Positions 52,071 through 59,568 of a stretch of 64,000 bases of DNA are shown here, one piece after another (positions within the stretch are counted from its first letter, which is position 1; each line of letters opens with the position of its first letter). The position numbers and the translations under genes were made by a program. This stretch comes from Photorhabdus cinerea. Lineage in GTDB: Bacteria > Pseudomonadota > Gammaproteobacteria > Enterobacterales > Enterobacteriaceae. The notes under the pieces are model-generated. The model was not told the DNA's origin. It ran no database searches and was given only the letters and a program-made list of their open reading frames with translations. The stretch is from NCBI RefSeq assembly GCF_011189575.1, contig NZ_PUJW01000001.1, forward strand, positions 186,001-250,000, read 5' to 3'.

Positions 52071-52259
52071 TTAAGCCGGTGTTAAATGTTCAATTCGGAC
52101 TAAATAAGGTTCGGTACTGATTTCCACCACGGTCATATTATTTAAGTCCTGCGCCCGCTCAATCGTTCTGACGGTCTGGCCGCCCCGTAAAACCCGGTTA
52201 GGCTGATAGATAAAACAGTGCCCTATCGGGAAACGCTGGTTAAACTGCGGCGCTTTCAT
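52071..52259 (-). CDS. Hypothetical early protein (62 aa)
   Basis: 62 residues from ATG 52,259. Basic N-terminus (PQFNQRFPIGHCFIYQPNRVLRGGQTVRT) and a beta-rich end. Overlaps the ANR gene 3' end by 20 bp. No recognised family. Confidence 0.58.
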   Translation of the reverse strand: MKAPQFNQRFPIGHCFIYQPNRVLRGGQTVRTIERAQDLNNMTVVEISTEPYLVRIEHLTPA

Positions 52260-52452
52260 CCGGCTTTCCCCATTCCCTGGTGGCGGCGTTTTGACAAAAT
52301 GCGCAGCGCCGTTCTGCCCAGATACGTGCCATTGCGCTGCGGGCATAATGCGCCGCGTTATCCCATAGCATTGCTGCATTCAGATAATCGGTATTGCGTT
52401 CTGCATGGGCGGCAACGGATGAGTAGGCAGCATAGTGATTGCGTCCGGCCAT
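52240..52452 (-). CDS. ANR-family regulator
   Basis: 70 residues matching the ANR family of small AraC-activator antagonists (YSSVAAHAERNTDYLNAAMLWDNAAHYARSAMARIWAERRCAFCQN). ANR proteins bind AraC-type virulence regulators in enteric pathogens; in a phage the copy may alter host regulation or simply be a relative with another target. ATG 52,452 directly follows the DUF3164 stop. Confidence 0.72.
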   Translation of the reverse strand: MAGRNHYAAYSSVAAHAERNTDYLNAAMLWDNAAHYARSAMARIWAERRCAFCQNAATREWGKPDESAAV

Positions 52453-52453
52453 C

Positions 52454-53092
52454 TCACACCCCCGCGATATCGAGAGCAATGGGGCGGTACTGGTCAGTAT
52501 CCCGGATACGCTCATACACCCGTAGATAGGATTTACTGCCCACCACCTGTAAAGCTTCACCAATGGCCATCATGGCTTTCCCCCAGCGCTCATCGTCGAT
52601 ATCCAGACGACGCAGAGCCAGCACGCGCCCGGTGTTAATGTCGCCTTCTTTGTCGGTGATAAAGGCCTGATTAATCAGCACCTGAATTTCCGGGCGGGCA
52701 TTTTCCGTCCAGTCTGCCAGACATTCATCAATCAGGGTCTTGGCTGCCTGCAAACGTTCATCAAAGGCAATTCTGTCCTGCATGGCACGCTGGATTTTGT
52801 AGTCCCCATCGTAGGAATACAGCGTGACATTGCCTTTTTTGCCGCCTTTGACTGCGCCGTACTTCTCGGCAGAGAGATCAACAAACGCCTGTATATCCGC
52901 AAATCCCCGTAATTTAAGCTCTTCGAGCACTTCATTCGCCCGAAAAGCCATCTGCACAAGCTCCCCTACCAGCGCGTCACGCTCAAAGTCGATTTCTTTG
53001 ATGATTTCCACCGGAGTCAACACCCCTTTCGCATCGATCCAATAGCCGTCCGGTGCGGATTTTTTAGTAAATTGTTGTATTTTCGTTGACAT
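52454..53092 (-). CDS. DUF3164 family phage protein
   Basis: 212 residues of the DUF3164 family common in early regions of Mu-like phages (PDGYWIDAKGVLTPVEIIKEIDFERDALV, KGNVTLYSYDGDYKIQRAMQDRIAFDERLQAAKTLIDECL, RPEIQVLINQAF). Function unknown; occurrence beside transposition genes suggests a role in DNA metabolism. Confidence 0.87.
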   Translation of the reverse strand: MSTKIQQFTKKSAPDGYWIDAKGVLTPVEIIKEIDFERDALVGELVQMAFRANEVLEELKLRGFADIQAFVDLSAEKYGAVKGGKKGNVTLYSYDGDYKIQRAMQDRIAFDERLQAAKTLIDECLADWTENARPEIQVLINQAFITDKEGDINTGRVLALRRLDIDDERWGKAMMAIGEALQVVGSKSYLRVYERIRDTDQYRPIALDIAGV

Positions 53093-53115
53093 GTTTTTTC
53101 CTGATTACGTTAAAG

Positions 53116-53322
53116 TTAGTGAAGATTATGTTGTGTGGCGGCCTGATGCATGACCAAACCTTCGCTATGGTTCTTAAGCAATTCACCAATCGCACTGTAC
53201 AAACTTTCGGCTGCACGGTATTCCTGGTGGGTGAATTCCCCGGCAACGGCTGCGCCTGCTTGCAGCTCATGCCGCAATTCCCCCGACTCACTGGTAATTA
53301 AGATCTCAATTTTTACTGCCAT
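53116..53322 (-). CDS. Hypothetical early protein (68 aa)
   Basis: 68 residues from ATG 53,322, predicted mostly helical (GEFTHQEYRAAESLYSAIGELLKNHSEGL). The frame reads further upstream across the next gene, but a start there would overlap it by over 100 bp. No function known. Confidence 0.6.
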   Translation of the reverse strand: MAVKIEILITSESGELRHELQAGAAVAGEFTHQEYRAAESLYSAIGELLKNHSEGLVMHQAATQHNLH

Positions 53323-53335
53323 GATATTGCGCCCC

Positions 53336-53611
53336 TTAATGTAAAGATTCCGACCAATAAACCTGACAACCACCCTGATTAAAAATCCCCTGTTTAAACT
53401 GCCCCTGACCAAAATGCAGATAAGCGGCCTGACCCTCACGGATCAACTGCTCACAGTAAGCGTGACGGGCAATGTGGATACGGGGGCGGTTATCCCGCAT
53501 CATCACACTGAGGACAGTGATACCCCGCTCAGATAACGCGGTGACCACCGATTCCGCCTGAATCAATGCGGACAACAATTGGCTATTTTGGGTATCCAAA
53601 TCAATTAACAT
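53336..53611 (-). CDS. Hypothetical early protein (91 aa)
   Basis: 91 residues, helical N-terminus (DTQNSQLLSALIQAESVVTALSERG) then RPRIHIARHAYCEQL. Lies just after MuB, where Mu encodes Kil and Gam-like accessory proteins, but no similarity to those is evident. Confidence 0.62.
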   Translation of the reverse strand: MLIDLDTQNSQLLSALIQAESVVTALSERGITVLSVMMRDNRPRIHIARHAYCEQLIREGQAAYLHFGQGQFKQGIFNQGGCQVYWSESLH

Positions 53612-53621
53612 ATGTGCCTCA

Positions 53622-54518
53622 TTAATTAATCAGCATTTTTGAGAATTCGTTAATCATGCCGACGTCAACGGGCTGCCCGCTCAACTGGCTGGCACGGGAC
53701 ACGCCCCGCAGGTATTTAAACAGCCGCCGCGCGTTCCCTTTGCACGCCTTAAACAACGCCTGACGGATATCATCCCCGTCAACCTCCGGCAACAGGCTGC
53801 TGGCAATCTGTTGAATGTCCGCTTCCGGCAGGCTGTCCCCCATTGGCAGGGCAAAACCGACACGGCTATAAAGCTGCTTATACTCGCCGCGCTTGCCTTT
53901 CAGGTTGAGTATCAGGCGAGGCATGCCCGCCAGAACGATACCTACACCGGATTTATCATGGATACGGCGCAGGGTTTCCAGTGCGCGGTACGGCAGGTTT
54001 TCCGCTTCATCCACCAGGATAATTCGCCCAGATCCACGCAGGGCAGTGATGCACGCCTCGCTCATGTCGTGCAGGTTGCCGCGACGATTGACACCCAGAC
54101 GATTGCACAGTTCCTCCAGTATCACGCGGGCGGTGTAGCCGGGGTCAGTTTCAATCAAAATGGCATCCGCATTGGTTCGGGCATACTCTCGCATGACCAT
54201 CGTTTTCCCCATGCCCGCATCGCCATAGATAACGTTGATTTCACCGTCCATATGCGCCAACCTGATCACCTCAAGTCCTTTACGTGCGGTATAGGTTGGA
54301 ATAAATTCAGGAACAATCTGGCGGAGTTTTGCCCGGTCACGTTCACGCCGGATAAACTGTTGCAGTTGGTTTTCCAGCGTGGCGGTATCACCGTTGTATT
54401 TACCCTGTAAATACTGGTTAATCATGGCAGTACTGCGACCAATGCCCCGCGCAACTTGCGCCTGAGAAAAGCATTTTTCGTCCATTAATTCCGTCAGTTC
54501 TTGAACAAGAGACATCAT
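53622..54518 (-). CDS. B: AAA+ ATPase, transposition protein B (MuB)
   Basis: 298 residues. N-terminal HTH (SQAQVARGIGRSTAMINQYLQG, about 18-40), Walker A GDAGMGKT at 99-106, Walker B IILVDEAENLP (about 165-175). MuB coats target DNA, activates MuA and gives target immunity, steering transposition away from phage ends. It follows MuA by 14 bp. Confidence 0.93.
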   Translation of the reverse strand: MMSLVQELTELMDEKCFSQAQVARGIGRSTAMINQYLQGKYNGDTATLENQLQQFIRRERDRAKLRQIVPEFIPTYTARKGLEVIRLAHMDGEINVIYGDAGMGKTMVMREYARTNADAILIETDPGYTARVILEELCNRLGVNRRGNLHDMSEACITALRGSGRIILVDEAENLPYRALETLRRIHDKSGVGIVLAGMPRLILNLKGKRGEYKQLYSRVGFALPMGDSLPEADIQQIASSLLPEVDGDDIRQALFKACKGNARRLFKYLRGVSRASQLSGQPVDVGMINEFSKMLIN

Positions 54519-54532
54519 AACCCCCTAAAATA

Positions 54533-56575
54533 TTAGTAATTGCCTGCATCTTTCATATGCTGCTCAAATTCCGTTTGCAGGAAGGAATAGCTGCGGTTCG
54601 GTATTGCTGTTTTTTCTGGCGCTGGAATAAATCCGCCAAAGTCCGGCAAGGGCGTGGATTCCAGGACAGGCCGCGCCTCGGCCTCAATCTCCTGGCGCTT
54701 ATCTTCAACCCGCGCCAGGCGGCGATTGCGTCGCGCCTCAACAGCCTGCGCCATTGCTGTGGTTGGCACGGCGGCCACCCGGTTACCGTTCCAGATAGCG
54801 GTACAAACATAGGTGCCATCCATTTTGCGGATGATGACCTCATTAGCATCATGAATGTCATACGCCACGCGCACACTCTCACCGTCCACCTGGATCAGAT
54901 TCTCAGCAAAATACTGGTTGTTGTTGAACTCGACCCAGCCACGCTGGGCGCTCCGCTGAACTTCGGGCATAAACATCTCACGCAATTCGATTTGGGTCAG
55001 ATATTCGATTTCATCCCCCTCGGTCTCCAGCACGGCACGGCGGTACGTCGCTGCGGTCAGATGGCGGCCATTGTGTTTTGGCAATTCGCTGTGCTCATGC
55101 TGGGTGTTGTAACGCTCAACTTCCTCCTCAATCGCATCCAGCAACTGTTGCCATGACGGCAGTTTTGCCAGCGCGGCCTGTTGGACGGCATTCAGTTCCC
55201 GCTGGTTTTCCAGTGCCTTCACGGCGGAGTTAATCCGGCGATCGGTCAAACGGACATGCTCACGGTCAGCACCTAACCCGTTATAGGTCTGGAATTTCTG
55301 GGCGATGCGCCGGGGGATCACCGCATTCAGGCGTTCGATAATCCCACGAGCCTGCGGGTTGCCCGGAATCCCCGTCATATGGCGGATGCCTAAGCGCGGG
55401 AAAATCCCTGTAATATCGGCATCCAGCGTTTTGTTGGTCTGGCCGCCGCCGTTATCGGAATAGACGAACAGCGGCTTGCCGTGATGCTTCATGGCATGAC
55501 GATATGCTGAGGCCACGGCGATCGTGCTTTCGGATAAATCCAGCGACCAGCCAACCACATAGCGGGTACGGCCATCAATCACTAACGTCAGTTCCGGGGT
55601 AAATGGACGCCCGTGAATGGGGTGCGCCACTTTCAGGTTCAAACTCTTACCGTCACTGATCCAGCAACCATTCACCGGCATCTGTGACCAGTCCCGTTTT
55701 TGGTAGGTTTCCAGCGCACGGGCAGCCGATCCGGTGAGCCTGCCGCGCGCTTTCTCCCGTTTCGGTAATTTTGCCATCACCCGTCGTACGGCATCATATG
55801 AGGGCTGCGTTTCCAGCATGGCGGGCTGGTCAGCATAGACCTGTTGCCATTCCTCGCAGAAGCTGCGGTAGGCAGCCTGTAATGACGGGCCATTGACATT
55901 ACGATAATGCGACAGGAACATAGGAAACCACTGCACGTGTTCTGGCCGCACCTCTTTATTATGGCCGGGTGCCAGTAGCGCCAGTCGCTCATCCCCATTA
56001 TTGGTGCTTTGGTATATCGTGACCCACTCCTGCAAGGCACGGGTTCCGACACCACGACGGCGCCCCTTGCGGGCATTGGCGCAATCGGCGGCCGACTGTA
56101 ACGCACTGGGTAGCGTGCCCTGACGTGACCCGTCAGAAAGATACTGCACCGCCGCCGAACGGGACATGCCCGCATCACGTAAGTTCAAAACTTCCAGCGC
56201 CAGCAGGGCGCGGGCATCTGCGACGTTCCGTTGCTGTGCTGTCAGTGTGGCCAGTTCGCGGGACAATAATGCCGGGCACTGGCGCATTAACTGCAATTCA
56301 TCCAACGGACTCACGGGCTGCGCAACCGGGGTATTGATCGCATCCTGATTGACGGGCTGCGCCAGTACGGCCGCAAAATACTGGCGGCGTACTGCCTCCC
56401 GTGCGGCATCCGGTAAACAATCAATATGGTACTCCATCGCCTTACTTCCCTGACGCTGGCGAACAAACCCAGGGTTATCCCCGGTTAACCGGTTCAATGC
56501 CATACGCATCCCCTGAACCGAACCGGGCAATGCAGGCAATCCTATTAACTCATTCGCTGTCAGAAACATAATCAC
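54533..56575 (-). CDS. A: Transposase A (MuA, DDE family)
   Basis: 680 residues. The N-terminal end/enhancer-binding HTH domains cover about 1-280 (LTANELIGLPALPGSVQGMRMALNRL and the GRRRGVGTRALQEW block). The catalytic DDE triad is D308 (WISDGKS), D374 (VYSDNGGG) and E414 (GIIERLN). A C-terminal MuB-interacting basic domain ends the protein (VEARRNRRLARVEDKRQEI). Intact by inspection, so the prophage may still transpose. It starts in the Ner-like gene stop (4-bp overlap). Confidence 0.95.
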   Translation of the reverse strand: MIMFLTANELIGLPALPGSVQGMRMALNRLTGDNPGFVRQRQGSKAMEYHIDCLPDAAREAVRRQYFAAVLAQPVNQDAINTPVAQPVSPLDELQLMRQCPALLSRELATLTAQQRNVADARALLALEVLNLRDAGMSRSAAVQYLSDGSRQGTLPSALQSAADCANARKGRRRGVGTRALQEWVTIYQSTNNGDERLALLAPGHNKEVRPEHVQWFPMFLSHYRNVNGPSLQAAYRSFCEEWQQVYADQPAMLETQPSYDAVRRVMAKLPKREKARGRLTGSAARALETYQKRDWSQMPVNGCWISDGKSLNLKVAHPIHGRPFTPELTLVIDGRTRYVVGWSLDLSESTIAVASAYRHAMKHHGKPLFVYSDNGGGQTNKTLDADITGIFPRLGIRHMTGIPGNPQARGIIERLNAVIPRRIAQKFQTYNGLGADREHVRLTDRRINSAVKALENQRELNAVQQAALAKLPSWQQLLDAIEEEVERYNTQHEHSELPKHNGRHLTAATYRRAVLETEGDEIEYLTQIELREMFMPEVQRSAQRGWVEFNNNQYFAENLIQVDGESVRVAYDIHDANEVIIRKMDGTYVCTAIWNGNRVAAVPTTAMAQAVEARRNRRLARVEDKRQEIEAEARPVLESTPLPDFGGFIPAPEKTAIPNRSYSFLQTEFEQHMKDAGNY

Positions 56576-56811
56576 ATCCTACGTTTGTATGAGTAACGAC
56601 TGGGCCAAATATGTTCCGGTGTCGTCCCCAGAACATCCGCAATAATTTGCTCCCCTTTGGGATAAGAACGAGCCAAGGCATTTTTTAATGTGTCAGGGGC
56701 TAACCCTGCCGAGGTTGAAAGTGCTCTCATTGTGAAACCTGCTTTGTGTATAGCCGCCACAATATCAATGCGATGCCAATCAACGGGAATTACCACTTCA
56801 TTTCCATTCAT
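56572..56811 (-). CDS. ner: Ner/Nlp-like DNA-binding protein
   Basis: 79 residues: WHRIDIVAAIHKAGFTMRALSTSAGLAPDTLKNALARSYPKGEQIIADVLGTTPEHIWPSRY is a Ner-type HTH. In Mu, Ner shuts off the early and repressor promoters. First gene of the early operon, divergent from the repressor. Confidence 0.9.
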   Translation of the reverse strand: MNGNEVVIPVDWHRIDIVAAIHKAGFTMRALSTSAGLAPDTLKNALARSYPKGEQIIADVLGTTPEHIWPSRYSYKRRM

Positions 56812-56831
56812 ATTTCGACTACCCTAAAATA

Positions 56832-56934
56832 TTATCCACGCGGATAATCCGCTGGGGTTATCCGTCTGGATACAGTATTGATCCACAAGTGAGTCATGTA
56901 AAGCAAAAAAATCACTTTCTTTTCTCACATGTGA
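56832..56934. promoter_or_regulatory. Early promoter and operator region
   Basis: Between repressor and Ner genes. TTATCC-ACGC-GGATAA (56,832-56,847) and TTATCC-GTCT-GGATAC (56,858-56,873) are alike and spaced 26 bp centre to centre. A minus-strand promoter TTTACA (56,897-56,902) - 17 bp - AATACT (56,874-56,879) points into ner, its -10 touching the second operator. A TCACATGTGA palindrome is at 56,925-56,934. Which protein (repressor or Ner) binds which motif is unknown. Confidence 0.65.
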
Positions 56935-56993
56935 ATCAAGTCAAAGTTAATCTTATTTTTCCCTTATAAATCAACATGTAAAAAGAAAAGAAA

Positions 56994-57599
56994 ATGAATG
57001 GAAAGAAAATAGCTGAAGTTTCCTTTGTCGAGCCGACAAAGGAAAGTATTGCAGGAAGGTTAAAGCAACTGATAGGTGATCGCAGTATTAGGGCTGCTGC
57101 GAAAGATTGGGGGTTGTCTTTTTCTACGTTAAACAATTACTTAACAAGAGGAACAGAGCCATCGCTCAATGTGGCACTAAAGATATCACAAGTGGAGCAA
57201 GTGAGCGTAGAGTGGATCGCCGCAGGTACATCTGAAATCACAAGCAGAAAAGACTCCTTGTCATTTATGGAGCAAAAGAAAGACGAACAGTTATCTACTG
57301 CATGGCAATATGTATTTGAATCGTTATCTGCCAAAGATATCAATGAGTTATTGAGATTAATTCACCGAAAAGGTGTAGAGGGATTATTAACAATGACACA
57401 AACACCTCAAGTAAAACAAGATGTTGAGGATGCTATCAATTCCTTGCCTATTAGAGACACGTTAAAGCAAGCAATTAGGATTGCGTTGCCTGGTGATGAA
57501 GCGATGGACAAAGAGATTTTGCGCCGCATTAGCAATGATGAAAGGAGCGTGGAACCTGAAACTGGTATCGTTCAGGCGGTAAATAAAAATGCAGGGTGA
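56994..57599 (+). CDS. c: Lysogeny repressor (CI/c-like) of the Mu-like phage
   Basis: 201 residues. N-terminal HTH (SIRAAAKDWGLSFSTLNNYLTRGTEPSLNVALKISQVEQVSVEWIAAG, about 28-78) of the phage CI type; the C-terminal part is helical with no LexA-like catalytic Ser-Lys motif seen, so RecA cleavage is not evident. It is transcribed toward the left end, divergent from ner, as in Mu. Confidence 0.85.
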   Translation: MNGKKIAEVSFVEPTKESIAGRLKQLIGDRSIRAAAKDWGLSFSTLNNYLTRGTEPSLNVALKISQVEQVSVEWIAAGTSEITSRKDSLSFMEQKKDEQLSTAWQYVFESLSAKDINELLRLIHRKGVEGLLTMTQTPQVKQDVEDAINSLPIRDTLKQAIRIALPGDEAMDKEILRRISNDERSVEPETGIVQAVNKNAG

Positions 57600-57666
57600 T
57601 TATGATATTTGATATTTATTCAATCACCCTGTAAATGCTGTTTAAACATTATCAAACTACGATCAA

Positions 57667-57805
57667 AACAGTGCAGAATTAAACGCATAAAATAACAAAA
57701 ATTATCAATTCTCGCTGAATAGTGCAAAATCGCCTCTTCCCCCTATACCTCAATCATATCAAGGCCTTTCGGCCAAATCCCTATCTTTTTATTTAATGCA
57801 GAATT
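57667..57805 (-). repeat. Left-end transposase binding sites L1-L3 (candidate)
   Basis: Read inward from the left end: AATTCTGCATTAAA (57,792-57,805), GATTTTGCACTATT (57,718-57,731) and AATTCTGCACTGTT (57,667-57,680). L2 and L3 agree closely with the R sites, while L1 is weaker. Three spaced sites on one side and three on the other match the Mu plan. Confidence 0.7.
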
Positions 57806-57820
57806 GATCACCTCCCCACA

Positions 57821-58360
57821 AAGATTACTCAAATCGCTACCAAATTACTTTTACTTACCGGATTAAGAACAATAGAACTGCGAGCCTCTACTTGGGCAGA
57901 AATTGATTTCGATAAAGCAATTTGGGAAATCCCACAAGAACGCATGAAAATGCGTCGGCCTCATATCGTCCCCCTTTCCGAACAGGCTTTGACCTTGCTG
58001 AAAGAGCTGGAAGCGATCACAGGCCGATTTAACTTTGCTTTTCATGGCAGGAATGATGCAAGTAAGCCAATGAGTGAAGCCGCCATTAATCAGGTTCTTA
58101 AACGTATTGGTTATGATGGAAGGGCAACAGGCCACGGATTCCGTCATACCATGAGTACAGTTTTGCATGAACAGGGCTATAACACTGCATGGATTGAGAC
58201 ACAACTTGCGCATGTTGATAAGAACAGCATCCGAGGAACTTATAACCACGCCCAATATCTAGATGGTCGTCGGGAAATGCTGCAATGGTATGCCGACTAT
58301 ATGGATGTACTCGGACAGGGCGAAAATGTGGTGCAGGGCAAATTTAAGAAACGAGCTTAG
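57821..58360 (+). pseudogene. int: P4-type tyrosine integrase, C-terminal catalytic fragment
   Basis: Reading on from K (AAG at 57,821) the frame gives the catalytic domain of the integrase whose first half lies at 22,855-23,538. Catalytic residues: Arg in LLTGLRTIELR, His-x-x-Arg in HGFRHTMST, His in TQLAHVDKN and the nucleophile Tyr in GTYNHAQYL. It has no start of its own in the right place. Together with the N-terminal fragment it makes a full-length integrase, so the break is due to the prophage insertion. Confidence 0.93.
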
Positions 58361-58659
58361 CTGTATGAATAGAAAGCGATAATTGCCTTTAGCAGACTAC
58401 CCAAGACGTTAAAGAATAAAGCTATGCCTAGGGTCGCTCCCGAAAATCCGTACACCTCTACGGGCTGGCATATCTCCTACCGATAGTTATTTCTAACTAA
58501 AAATAGTTAAATATTAAAATTATCAGACATAATACATTCTTTGTATGAAGCAAATTACTATTCTAATGTGATGATCTCACATTATGACTTCGGTTTAATT
58601 ATCCCTGTTCTAATCACGTCTAGAAACATCAAATATGGACAAGTTAACAAGGGGTTTAT

Positions 58660-58923
58660 ATGCCAGCAATTACCGAATCTAAAGAAAATTTTATTCGCTT
58701 GCCAGAAGTCCAACGAAGAACCGGTTACAGTAAAGCATGGATCTACAGGCTCATTGGGGAAGATAAGTTTCCTAGACAGGTTAAAATTGGGTCTCGTTCA
58801 ATAGCTTTTATTGAATCAGAAGTTGATGGTTGGATAGCTCAACGTATCGCAGAATCTCGCGGTGAAGATGATGTAATGAAAAAATACACTCAACCACCCG
58901 AAAACCAGAAAAAAGCACAGTAA
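58660..58923 (+). CDS. AlpA-family excisionase/regulator
   Basis: 87 residues with an AlpA-type winged HTH (FIRLPEVQRRTGYSKAWIYRLIGEDKFPRQVKIGSRSIAFIESEVDGWIAQRI). In P4-like elements and Gram-negative PICIs, AlpA proteins activate integrase or satellite genes. It lies 300 bp after the integrase end, a gap with no other gene. Confidence 0.88.
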   Translation: MPAITESKENFIRLPEVQRRTGYSKAWIYRLIGEDKFPRQVKIGSRSIAFIESEVDGWIAQRIAESRGEDDVMKKYTQPPENQKKAQ

Positions 58924-59135
58924 ATAAAAATGATGGTAACGAAAAGCATGGCTAATAACCGTGATGGGGTTTTCTATGCCAAAAATCAGGAAAATAATAT
59001 TTCAACCATTTATAAAATGGTTAGTTGGGTAACAAAAGAAAAGGATAGCCTTGTGAAAGCTACCCTTAAAATGATTAACTTTTTATTTTATAGAATAAAT
59101 AAATTGGTGAGCCTAGTTAATGAAATTTACTCAAT

Positions 59136-59318
59136 TCAACCTTTTGGTTCAATTCCTAAATTAAGGAGTTTTTCACGGCAGGCATCTTTAACCCATGCGC
59201 TAAAGTTGCCTTTTCCTGCAACAAAATCTATTTGCTCAAGTAGCTCATCTTCGAAGCGAATGTGCTTCATTGTGCTGCCTGAGCGATCGAATGATTTTTT
59301 TTCTTTTTTCTCTTGCAT
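59136..59318 (-). CDS. Ribbon-helix-helix DNA-binding protein (YlcI/YnfO-like)
   Basis: 60 residues with a strand-helix-helix core (KHIRFEDELLEQIDFVAGKGNFSAWVKDACREKL). It is divergent from the primase operon. Two GGTAACTACC sites lie directly upstream of its start and inside/after the promoter for the opposite strand, so it is a likely repressor of that operon and of itself. Function inferred from fold and sites. Confidence 0.72.
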   Translation of the reverse strand: MQEKKEKKSFDRSGSTMKHIRFEDELLEQIDFVAGKGNFSAWVKDACREKLLNLGIEPKG

Positions 59319-59364
59319 TGGTAACTACCGCCGTTATAATGAGTTCAGGTATGGTAACTACCAT
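59313..59364 (+). promoter_or_regulatory. Promoter of the primase operon with RHH operators
   Basis: TTGCAT (59,313-59,318) and TATAAT (59,335-59,340) with 16 bp between. GGTAACTACC lies within the spacer (59,320-59,329) and again in the 14-bp palindrome ATGGTAACTACCAT (59,351-59,364) just past the start site. Both would block RNA polymerase when bound. Confidence 0.7.
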
Positions 59365-59400
59365 ATTTTATCAAAGCAATCCTTGAATGTAAAAATAACA

Positions 59401-59433
59401 ATGCCTCGTAGTGCTGGAACACCAACGAGGCAT
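59401..59433 (+). ncRNA. Leader hairpin RNA, possibly P4 CI/C4-type
   Basis: A perfect 9-bp stem, ATGCCTCGT and ACGAGGCAT, with a 15-nt loop that can pair further (GTG/CAC). It stands about 50 bp after the promoter and before the leader ORF and primase operon, where P4-type elements make their CI immunity RNA. The resemblance is positional and structural; a covariance search was not possible. Confidence 0.45.
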
Positions 59434-59469
59434 CTAACCACCAACGATAACGATAGTATCGAGGTAGCT

Positions 59470-59568
59470 ATGTACCAATATACCTTCCCAACCGGAAAGG
59501 GCAAAGCCCGTTTATCTGAAATTCCCTCTATGCCTCTTATTTCTATTCAGGAGGTAAGCCATGCGTGA
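59470..59568 (+). CDS. Leader peptide (32 aa)
   Basis: ATG at 59,470, 32 codons (YQYTFPTGKGKARLSEIPSMPL), ending inside the start of the next gene (ATGCGTGA overlap). Such small ORFs commonly stand after the leader hairpin of P4-like elements. Its ribosome site is weak. A longer frame running back to 58,930 crosses the RHH gene and is unlikely. Confidence 0.5.
   Translation: MYQYTFPTGKGKARLSEIPSMPLISIQEVSHA

Larger units (their letters stand above)
23534..57820 (-). mobile_element. Mu-like transposable prophage, about 34.3 kb
   Basis: The left end is at 57,820 and the right end at 23,534, so early and late genes run on the minus strand. Both termini begin TGT when read inward, and AAGA (AAGAT if the terminal T is counted as target) flanks both. 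Three matching 14-bp transposase-site candidates lie near each end. Gene order is Mu's: repressor divergent from Ner, MuA, MuB, early genes, GemA, Mor/C activators, lysis, terminase, portal, F, G, protease I, capsid, sheath, tube, tape measure, baseplate, fibre, invertase. All structural modules look intact, so it may be functional. No mom/com-type modification gene was found. Confidence 0.93.

Noticed and set aside
57761..57774. GGCC-TTTC-GGCC hairpin in the phage left end as a terminator
   Set aside because: Stem is only 4-5 bp and no T run follows.
57944..58360. Treating the 138-codon C-terminal integrase piece as an independent gene from its internal ATG
   Set aside because: The frame is homologous well upstream of that Met, down to the phage junction at 57,821.
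58930..59568. 212-codon frame spanning the RHH gene region
   Set aside because: It is antisense to a convincing RHH gene and crosses its promoter; only the last 32 codons (from 59,470) look real.
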